NCBI GenBank assembly: GCA_963763885.1
Contig: CAVXQD010000001.1
Span: forward strand, 124,001 to 188,000
Origin: JANNBN01 sp963763885
GTDB taxonomy: Bacteria > Actinomycetota > Acidimicrobiia > Acidimicrobiales > JANYDT01
Reading direction: 5' to 3'
DNA length: 64,000 nt
Shown here: piece by piece, positions 7,963-16,495 of the stretch
Layout of the letters: each line of letters starts with the position of its first letter
How positions within the stretch are numbered: position 1 is the first letter of the stretch
Made by a program: the position numbers and the translations under genes
Notes under the pieces: model-generated
What the model saw: only the letters and a program-made list of their open reading frames with translations
Database searches by the model: none
What the model was told of the DNA's origin: nothing

Positions 7963-8575
7963 CTAATTCTGACTGCGTGACTGATTCGCCGTGCGTGCGG
8001 TGATTGCGTTGACGATGTTGATCAGGGTGTCCGCGGACGCCGCCTCGGTGGTATGACGCCAGGCAACGTGGCCGTCGGGGCGGATCAGCACAGCGCCGTC
8101 GGGCGTTATGCCGTAGGCGCCGCAGAAGTCACCCAAGTCGGTGAGGCCGGCGGCGTCCATTCGATAGTGCCCGATCGGGACACCGGTGGGCGCAGCGGCC
8201 TCGCTCGCGGCGCTGTGCCACGTCCGGCCCGTTTGGTCCAGCGAAGAGAGTGAACCCGGTGCCGATCAGATCGAGCGTGGAGAAGCGGCTGTCGGCGTGG
8301 CCCAGCCAGGGGTGTGGTGCCCGGGCGCCTGGTGTGGCCGACTGGAGGTAGTCGGAGTAGTCGTCCGTGACGGCGGGGGCGTTGAGCTGCCACAGCCCGA
8401 TCGACAACACGTCGACGTCCAAGGTGTCGATTCCGGCCGCGTCACGCACCCATTGTTCGGCGCGCTCGGCAGTGAACCGTTCTAGTGACCCATCATCGGC
8501 GGTGACGGTGATCTGGCACAGCCAGCGACCGCGGCCGTCCAGGGCCTGCAGCACGCCGTTGGCCACGGTCGTTGG
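7963..8575 (-). pseudogene. decayed FAD-dependent aromatic monooxygenase
   Basis: Two frames give the C-terminal half of a PheA/TfdB-type FAD hydroxylase. The upstream frame reads VANGVLQALDGRGRWLCQIT and ERAEQWVRDAAGIDTLDVDV, then jumps to the C-terminal thioredoxin-like region (PGARAPHPWL, then DLIGTGFTLFAGPNG). After a frameshift around 8160-8230 a second frame gives AYGITPDGAVLIRPDGHVAW, the usual final strands. The N-terminal FAD-binding half and the internal GD motif block are missing, so the gene cannot make an active enzyme. Confidence 0.7.
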
Positions 8576-8663
8576 CCACGAAGATCAGTACCCGCGGTGG
8601 CGGGCGAACCGAGCTCGACGCATGCCTCCGGACAACGAAACATCGGTGTGCTTCGGAGGCTTT

Positions 8664-8775
8664 CACGTCCCCTCGCCAAGTGATCTCGTAGCTCTCCAGT
8701 AACCTGATGGTGTCGACAGCCGCTGAGGGTTGGCCGGTCCGGCACGAGAACATGAAAGCCAGTAAACGCCCGCTG
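8664..8775 (-). pseudogene. fragment of an AfsR/adenylate-cyclase-like ATPase
   Basis: Reverse translation reads TGQPSAAVDTIRLLESYEIT followed by WRGD. It closely resembles the C-terminal repeat region of the large regulator at 33404-36160 (NGQPAAALDTITLLESHKIS). No other part of such a protein is present here, so this is an isolated scrap of a paralogue. Confidence 0.5.
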
Positions 8776-8785
8776 TGTATTTCTG

Positions 8786-10714
8786 ATGCAAGACCTAGAC
8801 CCACCTGAGCGGTCAACCCGGCCCCGAGTTTGGCCTCTCCACGCGCTGCGCTGGGGTTTGGGCGTACTGGCATTGTTCGGGATTTTGGTCGGTATTGATG
8901 TTTGGCGTGGCTGGGACAGGACCGCTCGTGGCCTGACGGTTGGAGGCCAGGACCTGGACCGACTCACCCGAACTGAGGTGCGAGAAAAGGTTCGCTCCAT
9001 CACGGACAACTACAACGAAGCGTCGATTCCCGTGCGAATCGGAGATCGGGCCGTATCGGTCAAGGGCCATGAACTTGGGCTACAGGTCGACCAGCCCAAG
9101 CTGGTTGCGGATGCCATTGCTGTCGGTCGGTCCGGCGGACTGGGGAATCGAATCAGTGCCTATGTGGGGGGATGGTTTGGGAGAACCGATCTCGACGTTC
9201 CGGTTTCGGTGAGCCCATCGCACTTCGGGCGTTGGCTCCGCAAAGCCGACGAATCCTTCGCCGGTCAACCAGGCCCTCCGGAACTGATCGTCGCCTCGGA
9301 CCGCTGGGTTGCGAAGCCCGGAAAAGCCGGTCGGGCAGTTGACCCAGCCTCTGGTGCTGCGATCATCGCAAGCGTGTTGCGGCACGGACCGAGCCCCAGA
9401 ACAACGGTTGGTCTGGAACGAGTCGAACAAGCATCGTCCTACTCCGAAGCCGAGTTACGTGAGTACGCCAAGGCCCTCAACGCTGCTACCGGAGAGCCGC
9501 TAACCATCGCGTTGGGCGGGCGTTCAATCTCGCTCTCACCGGACGATCTTCGGAGCTTGACCACAGCCGCTGTTGTTGCCGGAAAGGCGTCGATGTCATT
9601 CGACGATGCCAGGGTGATGCAAACAGTGAAAGCACGGGTTGGCGATATTTCAAAGAGCCCAGTCGACGCCCGGTTCGAGGTGGTGGCGGCCGAGTCAACA
9701 TCGGAGTCAACGTCGGAGTCAACGTCGGAGTCAACCGGCGATCCGGTGGCTGAACAAGTCCCGGGTGGCGAACAAGAGTTGGTCGTGAGGGTGGTCCCGG
9801 CCGTGAAGGGGACGAGATGCTGTCGGGCCGATTCGGTGGAACGCCTCAATGCGGCTCTTCGGGTCGAACGGCGCAACCCGGTGGTGTTGGAACTGGATCA
9901 CTTCGACGCGTCGATCACAACAGAGTCCCTGCAATCGCTCAGCATCGTTGAGCCGGTCGGGACATTCACAACGAAGCACAAGGCCGGGGAAGTCCGCGTG
10001 AAGAACATCCACCGGATCGCTGATCTATTGCAAGGCAAGGTGATCCAGCCGGGTGAAACGTTCTCGGTGAACGACACCATTGGTCCACGTTCCAAAGCGA
10101 ACGGCTTCTTTTCGGCCGGCGTGATTGAGCAGGGCATCTTCAAAGAGGATTTTGGCGGAGGCATCAGCCAGTTTGCGACGACCATGTTTAATGCGGCGTT
10201 CTTTGCTGGTCTTGACTTGGTGGAGTACCAGTCCCACTCGCTATACATCAGCCGATATCCGTATGGGCGCGAGGCAACGCTGTCGTTCCCGAATCCCGAC
10301 TTGAAGATCCGTAACAACACGCCGCATGGAATTCTGATCTGGCCGACCTACACAAACTCAACGATCACTGTCACGCTGTTCTCGACCCCGTTTGTGACGG
10401 GTGACGTTGCCGGGCAGTCGAAACAACCCAGCCAGTTCTGCACTCAGGTAACCACTACACGTAAGCGCACATATGTAGACGGCCGTACCGAGTTCGACTC
10501 GGTCAAGGCGCTCTATCGGCCCGCCGAGGGCAAAGACTGCAACGGGCAACTCACCCCAGCAGCTCGACAGGCAGAGCGGGAAAAGCAGGCAGCGCAACGG
10601 GCCAGAGAGCAAGCACGCCTTGCGCGTCAGCGCACACGTGAAGAGGCCCGAGCGCAAAAGCAGCGGCAGTCAGCTGAAGCAACTCCTTCCCCTCAGCCGG
10701 CGGCGCGGGAGTGA
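8786..10714 (+). CDS. VanW-family cell-wall protein with peptidoglycan-binding-like domains
   Basis: A 642-residue protein. Residues about 24-42 form a single transmembrane anchor (LRWGLGVLALFGILVGIDVW). Residues 45-300 contain two putative PG_binding_4-like domains. The VanW domain covers about 385-535, with GEVRVKNIHRIADLLQGKVI, GETFSVNDTIGPRS and GGGISQFATTMFNAAFFAGL as typical signatures. A low-complexity S-T-S-E tract (about residues 303-316, from a 12-base tandem repeat) joins the domains. The C-terminus (about 590-640) is Arg/Gln/Ala rich and probably coiled. Homologues are extracellular and linked to envelope modification, but the biochemical activity of VanW is unknown. Confidence 0.85.
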   Translation: MQDLDPPERSTRPRVWPLHALRWGLGVLALFGILVGIDVWRGWDRTARGLTVGGQDLDRLTRTEVREKVRSITDNYNEASIPVRIGDRAVSVKGHELGLQVDQPKLVADAIAVGRSGGLGNRISAYVGGWFGRTDLDVPVSVSPSHFGRWLRKADESFAGQPGPPELIVASDRWVAKPGKAGRAVDPASGAAIIASVLRHGPSPRTTVGLERVEQASSYSEAELREYAKALNAATGEPLTIALGGRSISLSPDDLRSLTTAAVVAGKASMSFDDARVMQTVKARVGDISKSPVDARFEVVAAESTSESTSESTSESTGDPVAEQVPGGEQELVVRVVPAVKGTRCCRADSVERLNAALRVERRNPVVLELDHFDASITTESLQSLSIVEPVGTFTTKHKAGEVRVKNIHRIADLLQGKVIQPGETFSVNDTIGPRSKANGFFSAGVIEQGIFKEDFGGGISQFATTMFNAAFFAGLDLVEYQSHSLYISRYPYGREATLSFPNPDLKIRNNTPHGILIWPTYTNSTITVTLFSTPFVTGDVAGQSKQPSQFCTQVTTTRKRTYVDGRTEFDSVKALYRPAEGKDCNGQLTPAARQAEREKQAAQRAREQARLARQRTREEARAQKQRQSAEATPSPQPAARE

Positions 10715-10760
10715 CACGGGGTAGGGCAAGCTGATCACCGACTTCCCAGAAAGGGTTCTT

Positions 10761-11768
10761 ATGCCAGTACGCGTTGCCATCATCGGTGCAGGGATCATGG
10801 GCGCCGACCATGCTCGGCTGTTTGCCGAGGAACTCCCCAACGTCACCGTGACTGCGATCTGTGACACCTCCGAGGAGCGGGCCCGCCTCGTCGCCGACCG
10901 ACTCCAAGTCGGTGTGGTGCTCACCGACCCTTTCGAAGCGGCCACGGCCGACCACGCCGACGCAGTTGTGATCGCCACCCCGGACAACACGCACGCGGCA
11001 TTGGCTATTGCTGCGCTCGAAGCCGGAAAGCACGTGTTGTGCGAAAAGCCGTTGTCGCCATCATCGGCTGAATGTGGAGCGGTGATGGACGCAGAAGCAC
11101 GGCTCGGTGTTCAGCGGGTGCAGGTTGGTTTCATGCGGCGTTTCGACCCGGCGTATGTAGCGATGAAGGCAGCGTTGCAGCGAGGCGCGATCGGTGCTCC
11201 GCTCATGATGCATTGCTTTCATCGCAACGTCGATGCTCCGGCGAACTTCGTAAGTGAGTATGCCATTACTGGCTCGGCCCCTCACGAGTTCGATGCCGCA
11301 CGATGGTTGCTCGACGATGAGATCGTGACCGTTTCCGTGTTCCAACCGCGCGTTGGTACGCACGCGGGTCATCCGATGCCGGTGTTCATGGTGCTCGGGA
11401 CCGCAGCGGGTCGCCTCGTCAACGTCGAGGTCAACAACCATGCAACCTACGGCTACGACGTCCGAGCAGAGCTGGTGGGCGAACTTGGCAGCGTGTTCCT
11501 TCAGGCCCCGGTTGACAGCGAACTTCACGTGGGCCTCCAAGCCTCGTCGGCGTATCCTGCGGATTGGCGCCCTCGGTTTGCCCGGGCCTATCACGTGCAA
11601 AACAAGGCGTGGATCGACTCGATTCTCTTTGGGCGTCCCACACCCGGAGCAGCCAATTCATGGGACGGCTACTGCGCGGCACTCGTCGCGGAGGCAGGCG
11701 TGGCATCGATGCAATCCGGCGCGCAGGTTCGAGTCGATCTCATCGAACGACCAAGCCTCTACCGCTGA
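10761..11768 (+). CDS. Gfo/Idh/MocA-family NAD(P)-dependent oxidoreductase
   Basis: A 335-residue protein with an N-terminal Rossmann fold (VAIIGAGIMGADHARLF, GxGxxG type), the conserved CEKPLSPS motif (about residue 95) whose Lys is catalytic in the family, and a C-terminal alpha/beta domain with GSAPHEFDAARWLL, matching the inositol-dehydrogenase-like DxxxH region in spirit (H near residue 176). Such enzymes oxidise cyclitols, sugars or imino-sugars in the cytosol. It starts 46 bases after the VanW gene and precedes RidA. Together with the MocD/MocE-like fusion at 26109-27545 it is suggestive of cyclitol metabolism, but it lies outside that operon. Confidence 0.85.
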   Translation: MPVRVAIIGAGIMGADHARLFAEELPNVTVTAICDTSEERARLVADRLQVGVVLTDPFEAATADHADAVVIATPDNTHAALAIAALEAGKHVLCEKPLSPSSAECGAVMDAEARLGVQRVQVGFMRRFDPAYVAMKAALQRGAIGAPLMMHCFHRNVDAPANFVSEYAITGSAPHEFDAARWLLDDEIVTVSVFQPRVGTHAGHPMPVFMVLGTAAGRLVNVEVNNHATYGYDVRAELVGELGSVFLQAPVDSELHVGLQASSAYPADWRPRFARAYHVQNKAWIDSILFGRPTPGAANSWDGYCAALVAEAGVASMQSGAQVRVDLIERPSLYR

Positions 11769-11811
11769 TCGCCGTCAGTTGCATCGCATGGTCGACAGAG
11801 GTCTACGGTGA

Positions 11812-12219
11812 ATGTTTGTGAACATAGAGCTGCGAAACTCCGACGGTCTGCCTCGCCCACAGGGATTCTCCCATGCGTCAATAGCCGGACCTGGTCGGGT
11901 TGTTCACCTGGCCGGCGTTATTGGCACCGATGCCAAAGGGAACTTTGCCGAGGGCCTCGCAGCGCAAACACAAAAAGCCCTGGCCAACATGGTGCTCGCC
12001 TTAGCTGCCGCCGACGCCACCCCAGAGAACCTGGTCAAGACAACCATGTACGTTGTGGGTTGGAGAGAATCGATGCAGGCGGAGCTGTTTGCGGGAATCA
12101 TCGCCGCCAATGCAGCAACGCGACTGCCGCAAGTGCCAATCACGCTTGTCGGTGTCCAGTCCCTCTTTCTCGACGCGGCCCTGATCGAGGTCGAAGGCGT
12201 TGCCGTGCTTCCGGCGTGA
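11812..12219 (+). CDS. RidA/YjgF-family protein
   Basis: A 135-residue protein with the RidA fold signature: an N-terminal strand (FSHASIAGPGRVVHLAGVIG), a central helix with QTQKALANMVLALAAADATP, and the segment NLVKTTMYVVG. The C-terminus (AATRLPQVPITLVGVQSLFL then ALIEVEGVAVLP) holds the characteristic strand pair; the conserved Arg of this region is R103. RidA proteins hydrolyse reactive enamine/imine intermediates produced by PLP enzymes and amine oxidases. It begins 43 bases after the Gfo/Idh/MocA gene, which could itself generate imines from amino sugars or cyclitols; a shared pathway is an inference. Confidence 0.85.
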   Translation: MFVNIELRNSDGLPRPQGFSHASIAGPGRVVHLAGVIGTDAKGNFAEGLAAQTQKALANMVLALAAADATPENLVKTTMYVVGWRESMQAELFAGIIAANAATRLPQVPITLVGVQSLFLDAALIEVEGVAVLPA

Positions 12220-12293
12220 GACCCTCAGAGCTTCCTGTCTGAGACCCTCAGAGCGACCGCAAAGCGAATGCCGAAACGACCAGTCCCGCACCC

Positions 12294-13088
12294 GTGAATC
12301 GTCCAACGTCAACAGTTGCAGATCCGATCTCTTTGGCTTCATGTCGTCCCGTAGTGCGTCCCGTGATGACACAAGAGTGGCGGAACTTGACGTATGTACA
12401 CTGGCGATATGACCCGCCGACGGTGCAGCGTCTCCTTCCGCCAGGATTTCACGTCGATACATTCGACGGCGACGCGTTTGTTGGTCTGATCCCGTTTGAA
12501 ATGCGGAACATCGCTTTCCCTCTGTCAGAGCGGCACAGTGTTCGAACCGGCCGCTTTGGGACGTTCCCTGAAACGAACGTGAGGACCTATATAACCGATC
12601 GGTACGGGAGGCGTGGTGTTTGGTTCTTCAGCCTCGACATCACCCGCATCGCACCGACGTTGATCGCTCGGGTCGCCTACGGCTTGCCGTACTGCTTTGC
12701 GGACATGAGCATCAGCTCGTCCTTTCCTGACGAAGCCAACATCGAACCGGGTTCCGTGGTGCGCTATGAGTCTCGGCGCCGCTGGCCAACCGGCGAAACA
12801 ACTGCACCGTTCTCCAGCATTGCCGCAACGATTGGACAACAACTAGCAGTCGCCGCCGACAGTGTTGACGCGTTTACCTCCGCACGTTGGGCACTGGGGT
12901 CGCGGTTGGCTCGGCGTCGTCTCTGGGCAGCGGTTGACCATCCGACCTGGGACCTGCACCACGCTGAGCTGAGTGAGTGCGATGAAACGCTGACCCGCGC
13001 GGCTGGCCTCCCGGCCCCGACCGGTGAACCGATAGTCCGTTGGTCTCCTGGCGTGAGCGTGCGGATCTCCCGCCCAAGCCTCGCGTAG
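12294..13088 (+). CDS. DUF2071 (YqjF-like) family protein
   Basis: Up to 264 residues from GTG 12294; ATG at 12366 (MTQEWRNLTYVHWRYDP) is a shorter alternative, but relatives usually have a few residues such as RPVMxQ before this motif, favouring the longer form. The signature LLPPGFHVDTFDGDAFVGLI followed by PFEMRNI is diagnostic of DUF2071, an acetoacetate-decarboxylase-like fold of unknown activity. A 15-base direct repeat (TGAGACCCTCAGAGC) occurs twice just upstream, near 12218 and 12241. No functional partner is obvious. Confidence 0.8.
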   Translation: MNRPTSTVADPISLASCRPVVRPVMTQEWRNLTYVHWRYDPPTVQRLLPPGFHVDTFDGDAFVGLIPFEMRNIAFPLSERHSVRTGRFGTFPETNVRTYITDRYGRRGVWFFSLDITRIAPTLIARVAYGLPYCFADMSISSSFPDEANIEPGSVVRYESRRRWPTGETTAPFSSIAATIGQQLAVAADSVDAFTSARWALGSRLARRRLWAAVDHPTWDLHHAELSECDETLTRAAGLPAPTGEPIVRWSPGVSVRISRPSLA

Positions 13089-13259
13089 CGAACCTCTCGT
13101 TTGCGCGTGTGACGTGCGTACGCCCGCCTGTCGGTTTCGGGGTGTATCCGTACGGCGGGGATGGTAGAGGCCGCGGATTTGTTGCGTTGATCCGTACCTG
13201 ACATGAAATGGCGCTGCACCCGCAAGAAGGTGAAAGCCCTCGGGGGCTAGAATCGCCTC

Positions 13260-13559
13260 GTGGTCATCGAGTTTCTTACCTTTGACGTGGCGGCCGATGA
13301 ACGTGAAGAGTGGCTCGCTGTCGACGAGCGGACATGGAGCCAATTTCTGGCAAAACAGCCGGGCTTTTTGAGGAAAGAGATTTGGTCGGAGCCGCTCACT
13401 AGCGGACAGGTTCACGCCATGATTTGTTGGGCGGACGAGGCGTCGTGGCAGGCAATCCCTGTAGCGGAGCTCGCGGCTGTGGACCGGTCTATGGGGGGTT
13501 GGTCTCGCGCCTGCACCATGAAGGTGTTCCACGTCCTGAAGGCGATTGACCCCGACTAA
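13260..13559 (+). CDS. TIGR03792-like small protein
   Basis: A 99-residue protein beginning at GTG 13260 (VVIEFLTFDVAADEREEWLA) with the ferredoxin-like alpha/beta pattern of the TIGR03792 family: an acidic-aromatic motif DERTWSQFLAKQPGFLRKEI followed by QVHAMICWADEASWQAIP. The fold resembles ABM-type monooxygenase dimers, but no enzymatic role is established for this family. A short GC-rich hairpin (AGCCC/GGGCT) lies just upstream around 13235. Single gene, convergent with the GH4 gene. Confidence 0.7.
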   Translation: MVIEFLTFDVAADEREEWLAVDERTWSQFLAKQPGFLRKEIWSEPLTSGQVHAMICWADEASWQAIPVAELAAVDRSMGGWSRACTMKVFHVLKAIDPD

Positions 13560-13652
13560 TACTCCTGACCCGACGACTCTTGACCGACTGACATCGAAAT
13601 GGCATTTCAGAGTCGGACAGCGTTGGGCTTCGCCAGCGTCGGTTTCCGGCAG

Positions 13653-15011
13653 TTATCCGCGGAGGGACTCGGGGATCCAATCGCCGTGGGCAGCCATCAG
13701 CTCATCAACCATCGTCCAAATCTGGTCGAGATCTAGTTCGGCTGCGGTGTGGGGATCAAGCATTGCCGCGTGATAAACGTGCTCTCGGTTGCCAGTGAAG
13801 AGCGCTTCAACGACGAGTGATTGCACGTTGACATTGGTTTGAATGAGAGCCGCCAATTGTGGAGGAATCGCCCCAATCCTAGTGGGTTGGACGCCGTTGC
13901 GGTCAACCAAGCAGGGCACCTCGACCGTGCAGTCTGGAGGCAAGTTGTCGATGATGGCGTTGTTAGCAACGTTGCCATAGATGACGCTCGGTTGACCTGT
14001 TTCCATCGAGTTGATGATGGACGAGCCGAACTCGACACTTCGTTCGACCTTTAACTCGTGCGCATCATCTTCCAAGGACTCGCGCAGAGTTTCCCATCCG
14101 GCAATCTGATTTTCGCATCGCCGAATGTACTCGTCGAGCGGTATGTTGAAGCGTTCGAGCAGGTCAGGCCGGTCCCGTTTGACGAACCACGGTACGTATT
14201 CACTGAAGTGTTCGCTGGATTCGGTCACGAAGAAACCCGTGCGCTTAAAGACCTCGTAGCGAACGCTATCTGCCATTATCGACCCGTCGCCATGGCGTCG
14301 GTCTGGACGCTTACCTGAGGCGAGAAACTCGCGCACACGCGGGTAAAGGTCTTCGCCTCGGTGCTCGAACCGGAGAAAGAAGGCCATGTGATTGATGCCA
14401 GCCACTGTGTAGTTGGTCTCTTCGAAGGGTACGCCAATGTCTTGACATAGGTCTTTGGCTGTGTACGGCACGCTGTGACAAAGACCAACCGTTGTGATCT
14501 TGGAACCGCGGTTGAGTCCCCAGCAATTCATTGCCATGGGGTTTGCATAGTTGATGTGCAACGCGTTGGGGCACAGCCTCTCCATGTCGGCAGCGATATC
14601 GAGCAGTACGGGGACGGTACGAACCGCCCGCATGATGCCGCCGATTCCAAGCGTGTCCGCAATTGTCTGCCGTAGGCCGTACTTCGCCGGGATCTCGAAG
14701 TCGAGAACTGTGCCCGGTCGGTAGCCAGCGACTTGGATCATTGTGATGACGTAGTCGGCACCATCGAGTGCCCGTGCTCGGTCGGTGGTGGCCACAATGT
14801 TGGGTGAGGCGCCCAGCGCTCGGGCCACTCGGTGGGCGACCAATTCCGATGTCGCCAGCCGCTCCGCGTCGATGTCGAACAGCGTGATTTGCGACCGGGC
14901 GAGCGCTGGGTAACCGAGTACGTCGCCCAAGAGGTTCTTCGTGAACACCGTGCTGCCCGCCCCCACGAACACGATCTTGGGAGAGTGGGAACTGGCCGGG
15001 ATGCTCGTCAT
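13653..15011 (-). CDS. glycoside hydrolase family 4 (alpha-galactosidase/glucosidase type)
   Basis: A 452-residue protein from ATG 15009-15011, preceded by a good Shine-Dalgarno (AGGAAGG). GH4 enzymes use NAD+, a divalent metal and a redox-elimination mechanism. Visible features are the Rossmann loop G-A-G-S-T-V-F-T-K (residues about 18-26), the NP motif in NYANPMAMN, and the metal-ligand pair Cys178 (VGLCHSV) and His208 (GINHMAFF), spaced as in characterised family members. The C-terminal VPCLVDRNGVQPTRIGAIPP segment is typical of the alpha-galactosidase (MelA) branch. It is divergent from lacI across a shared palindrome, so it most likely acts on a sugar imported or released by the neighbouring operon. 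The frame remains open upstream but is not supported. Confidence 0.9.
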   Translation of the reverse strand: MTSIPASSHSPKIVFVGAGSTVFTKNLLGDVLGYPALARSQITLFDIDAERLATSELVAHRVARALGASPNIVATTDRARALDGADYVITMIQVAGYRPGTVLDFEIPAKYGLRQTIADTLGIGGIMRAVRTVPVLLDIAADMERLCPNALHINYANPMAMNCWGLNRGSKITTVGLCHSVPYTAKDLCQDIGVPFEETNYTVAGINHMAFFLRFEHRGEDLYPRVREFLASGKRPDRRHGDGSIMADSVRYEVFKRTGFFVTESSEHFSEYVPWFVKRDRPDLLERFNIPLDEYIRRCENQIAGWETLRESLEDDAHELKVERSVEFGSSIINSMETGQPSVIYGNVANNAIIDNLPPDCTVEVPCLVDRNGVQPTRIGAIPPQLAALIQTNVNVQSLVVEALFTGNREHVYHAAMLDPHTAAELDLDQIWTMVDELMAAHGDWIPESLRG

Positions 15012-15064
15012 GGGGTGCCTTCCTGAACGTCGAACCGAACCGGCAGATCCTCGCATGTAGCGAG

Positions 15065-15090
15065 CCGTTACGTCAACGATGACGTAACGG
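15065..15090. promoter_or_regulatory. LacI operator 1 in the GH4-lacI intergenic region
   Basis: A perfect inverted repeat: arms CCGTTACGTCA and TGACGTAACGG separated by ACGA. It lies between the divergent GH4 and lacI starts. On the minus strand the overlap TTGACG could serve as the -35 box for GH4. A near-identical site occurs at 16185-16208, which makes LacI binding the natural explanation. Confidence 0.8.
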
Positions 15091-15131
15091 TGGTCCGTGG
15101 CGGGCCGGGTAAGCGGGCATGCTGGTGTTAT

Positions 15132-16136
15132 ATGCCAAGCAGATCGACCATCTATGACGTCGCCGCACTGGCTGGGGTTTCGCCTCGCACCGTGTCGCGC
15201 GTGGTGAACGGTGAGGCCGGCTTTGGAGAGACCACCCGTTTGCGAGTGTTGCAAGCGATCGAGAAGTTGGAATACCGGCCGAACAGGTTGGCCAGGGCGC
15301 TTATCACTCGCCGAAGCGGAACCGTCGGCCTGGTCGTGCCCAACATGGTGGACCCGTTCTTTGCCGAACTGGTTGATGGTGTGCAGGCGGCAGCGAAGGC
15401 ATCGGGTCGCACCACCATCATCGCCAAACATGACGACGATTTGGCCGAGTTCGATTCGATCATCGAGACGCTGTCGTCGTTTGCTGTGGACGGCGCCATT
15501 GTTTACTCCCCTGAAGGAGACCGGGTCACGCTGGGCAAACACGCCATGCGCGGACTTCCTATCGTGGCGATTGGGATGGAGGCTTCTGGCTCCAACCTAG
15601 GTTCCGTGTTGTGGGACATCAGTAGAGGGGCCGAGCTCGGCATCGAGCACCTCTTGCGGATCGGGTGCACCAGCCCGGTGATGCTGTCCCGAACAGCCAC
15701 CCGCAATTCGGCGCTTCTCCCGCGACGGGAAACGGCCTTCCGGCTGACGCTCCAGAATGCTGGCCTTCGGTTCACCGAGGAGCAGGTCGTCCGGAAGGAT
15801 CCCACCATCGACGGGGGGCGCGCTGCGATGGAGGCCGTCCTCGCCGCTGGCACCCCGGTCGATGGCGTCTTCGCGTACAACGACGCCATGGCCATTGGAG
15901 CGCTGCAGGCCCTGGCGGTGGCAGGACTCCGGGTGCCGCAAGACATTGCGCTAGTCGGTTTCAACGACATTGCGTTGTGTTCAGCCTTGGTACCGGCGTT
16001 GACTTCGGTCCGACTCGACCGCTCGGCCATTGGTCGCGAGGCCGTGGCCCTTCTCGACCGGATGCTCGTAAAGCCGGCTCACCATCAGCCGGTATTCGTC
16101 GACGTGCAGCTGATCGTGCGCCAGTCCGCTAGGTAG
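15132..16136 (+). CDS. LacI-family transcriptional repressor
   Basis: A 334-residue protein from ATG 15132; longer starts would run into the operator and lack similarity. The N-terminal helix-turn-helix is textbook (TIYDVAALAGVSPRTVSRVV, hinge helix YRPNRLARALITRRSGTVG), followed by a periplasmic-binding-protein-like sensor domain (GLVVPNMVDPFFAELVDGVQ, VFAYNDAMAIGALQAL, DIALVGFNDIALCSALVPAL). It should bind palindromes at 15065-15090 and 16185-16208 and release on binding a sugar inducer, thereby controlling GH4, itself, and the ABC/oxygenase operon. Ligand residues cannot be assigned. No strong ribosome binding site is visible. Confidence 0.9.
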   Translation: MPSRSTIYDVAALAGVSPRTVSRVVNGEAGFGETTRLRVLQAIEKLEYRPNRLARALITRRSGTVGLVVPNMVDPFFAELVDGVQAAAKASGRTTIIAKHDDDLAEFDSIIETLSSFAVDGAIVYSPEGDRVTLGKHAMRGLPIVAIGMEASGSNLGSVLWDISRGAELGIEHLLRIGCTSPVMLSRTATRNSALLPRRETAFRLTLQNAGLRFTEEQVVRKDPTIDGGRAAMEAVLAAGTPVDGVFAYNDAMAIGALQALAVAGLRVPQDIALVGFNDIALCSALVPALTSVRLDRSAIGREAVALLDRMLVKPAHHQPVFVDVQLIVRQSAR

Positions 16137-16184
16137 CGGACCTGCTCGAGCCCGTTCACCCTTGCAGAACCGCGAAACTGGGTT

Positions 16185-16208
16185 TGTTACGTCATCGTTG
16201 ACGTGACA
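16185..16208. promoter_or_regulatory. LacI operator 2 upstream of the transport/oxygenase operon
   Basis: Arms TGTTACGTCA and TGACGTGACA separated by TCGT, with one mismatch between arms. The core TTACGTCA-N4-TGACGT is shared with operator 1. It overlaps the -35 hexamer of the promoter below, so occupancy should block RNA polymerase. Confidence 0.75.
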
Positions 16209-16225
16209 TGCGTCGCATCTATATG
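16198..16225 (+). promoter_or_regulatory. promoter of the ABC/oxygenase operon
   Basis: TTGACG (16198-16203), 16-base spacer, TATATG (16220-16225): a good sigma-70/SigA-type promoter. Transcription would start near 16232, giving a leader of about 264 bases before the ATG at 16496. Inside the leader a perfect 7-bp hairpin (AGCAGCC, loop CACC, GGCTGCT) occupies 16315-16332. No coding frame in the leader is supported. Confidence 0.6.
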
Positions 16226-16495
16226 CTCTGTTTGTCGACGCCGTCGGCAATGTCCTGGGGAAACCACTTGAGCGTTAACAACGGATGTCGATCCGCTCGA
16301 CACGGTCTCGAGCCAGCAGCCCACCGGCTGCTCCGTCAGAGGGCTGTGATCGAGATCCTCCCGGTTCGGCCTCCCAGCACCTTCCCCATGACACACGCTT
16401 TTTGAGTTAGTTGTTCCTCACCTGGTCGTGGTCCGTTCGGACTCGGGCAGTCAGCAGCACCAACCAGACCTACACCGTCACCCGAGGGAGTTTGC

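Noticed and set aside
10761..12219. Including the Gfo/Idh/MocA dehydrogenase and RidA in the LacI-controlled system
   Set aside because: They lie on the far side of other genes and have no visible LacI operator; a link is only suggestive.
15012..15542. N-terminal extension of the GH4 frame
   Set aside because: It would cross the operator and lacI; the family start and a ribosome binding site are at 15011.
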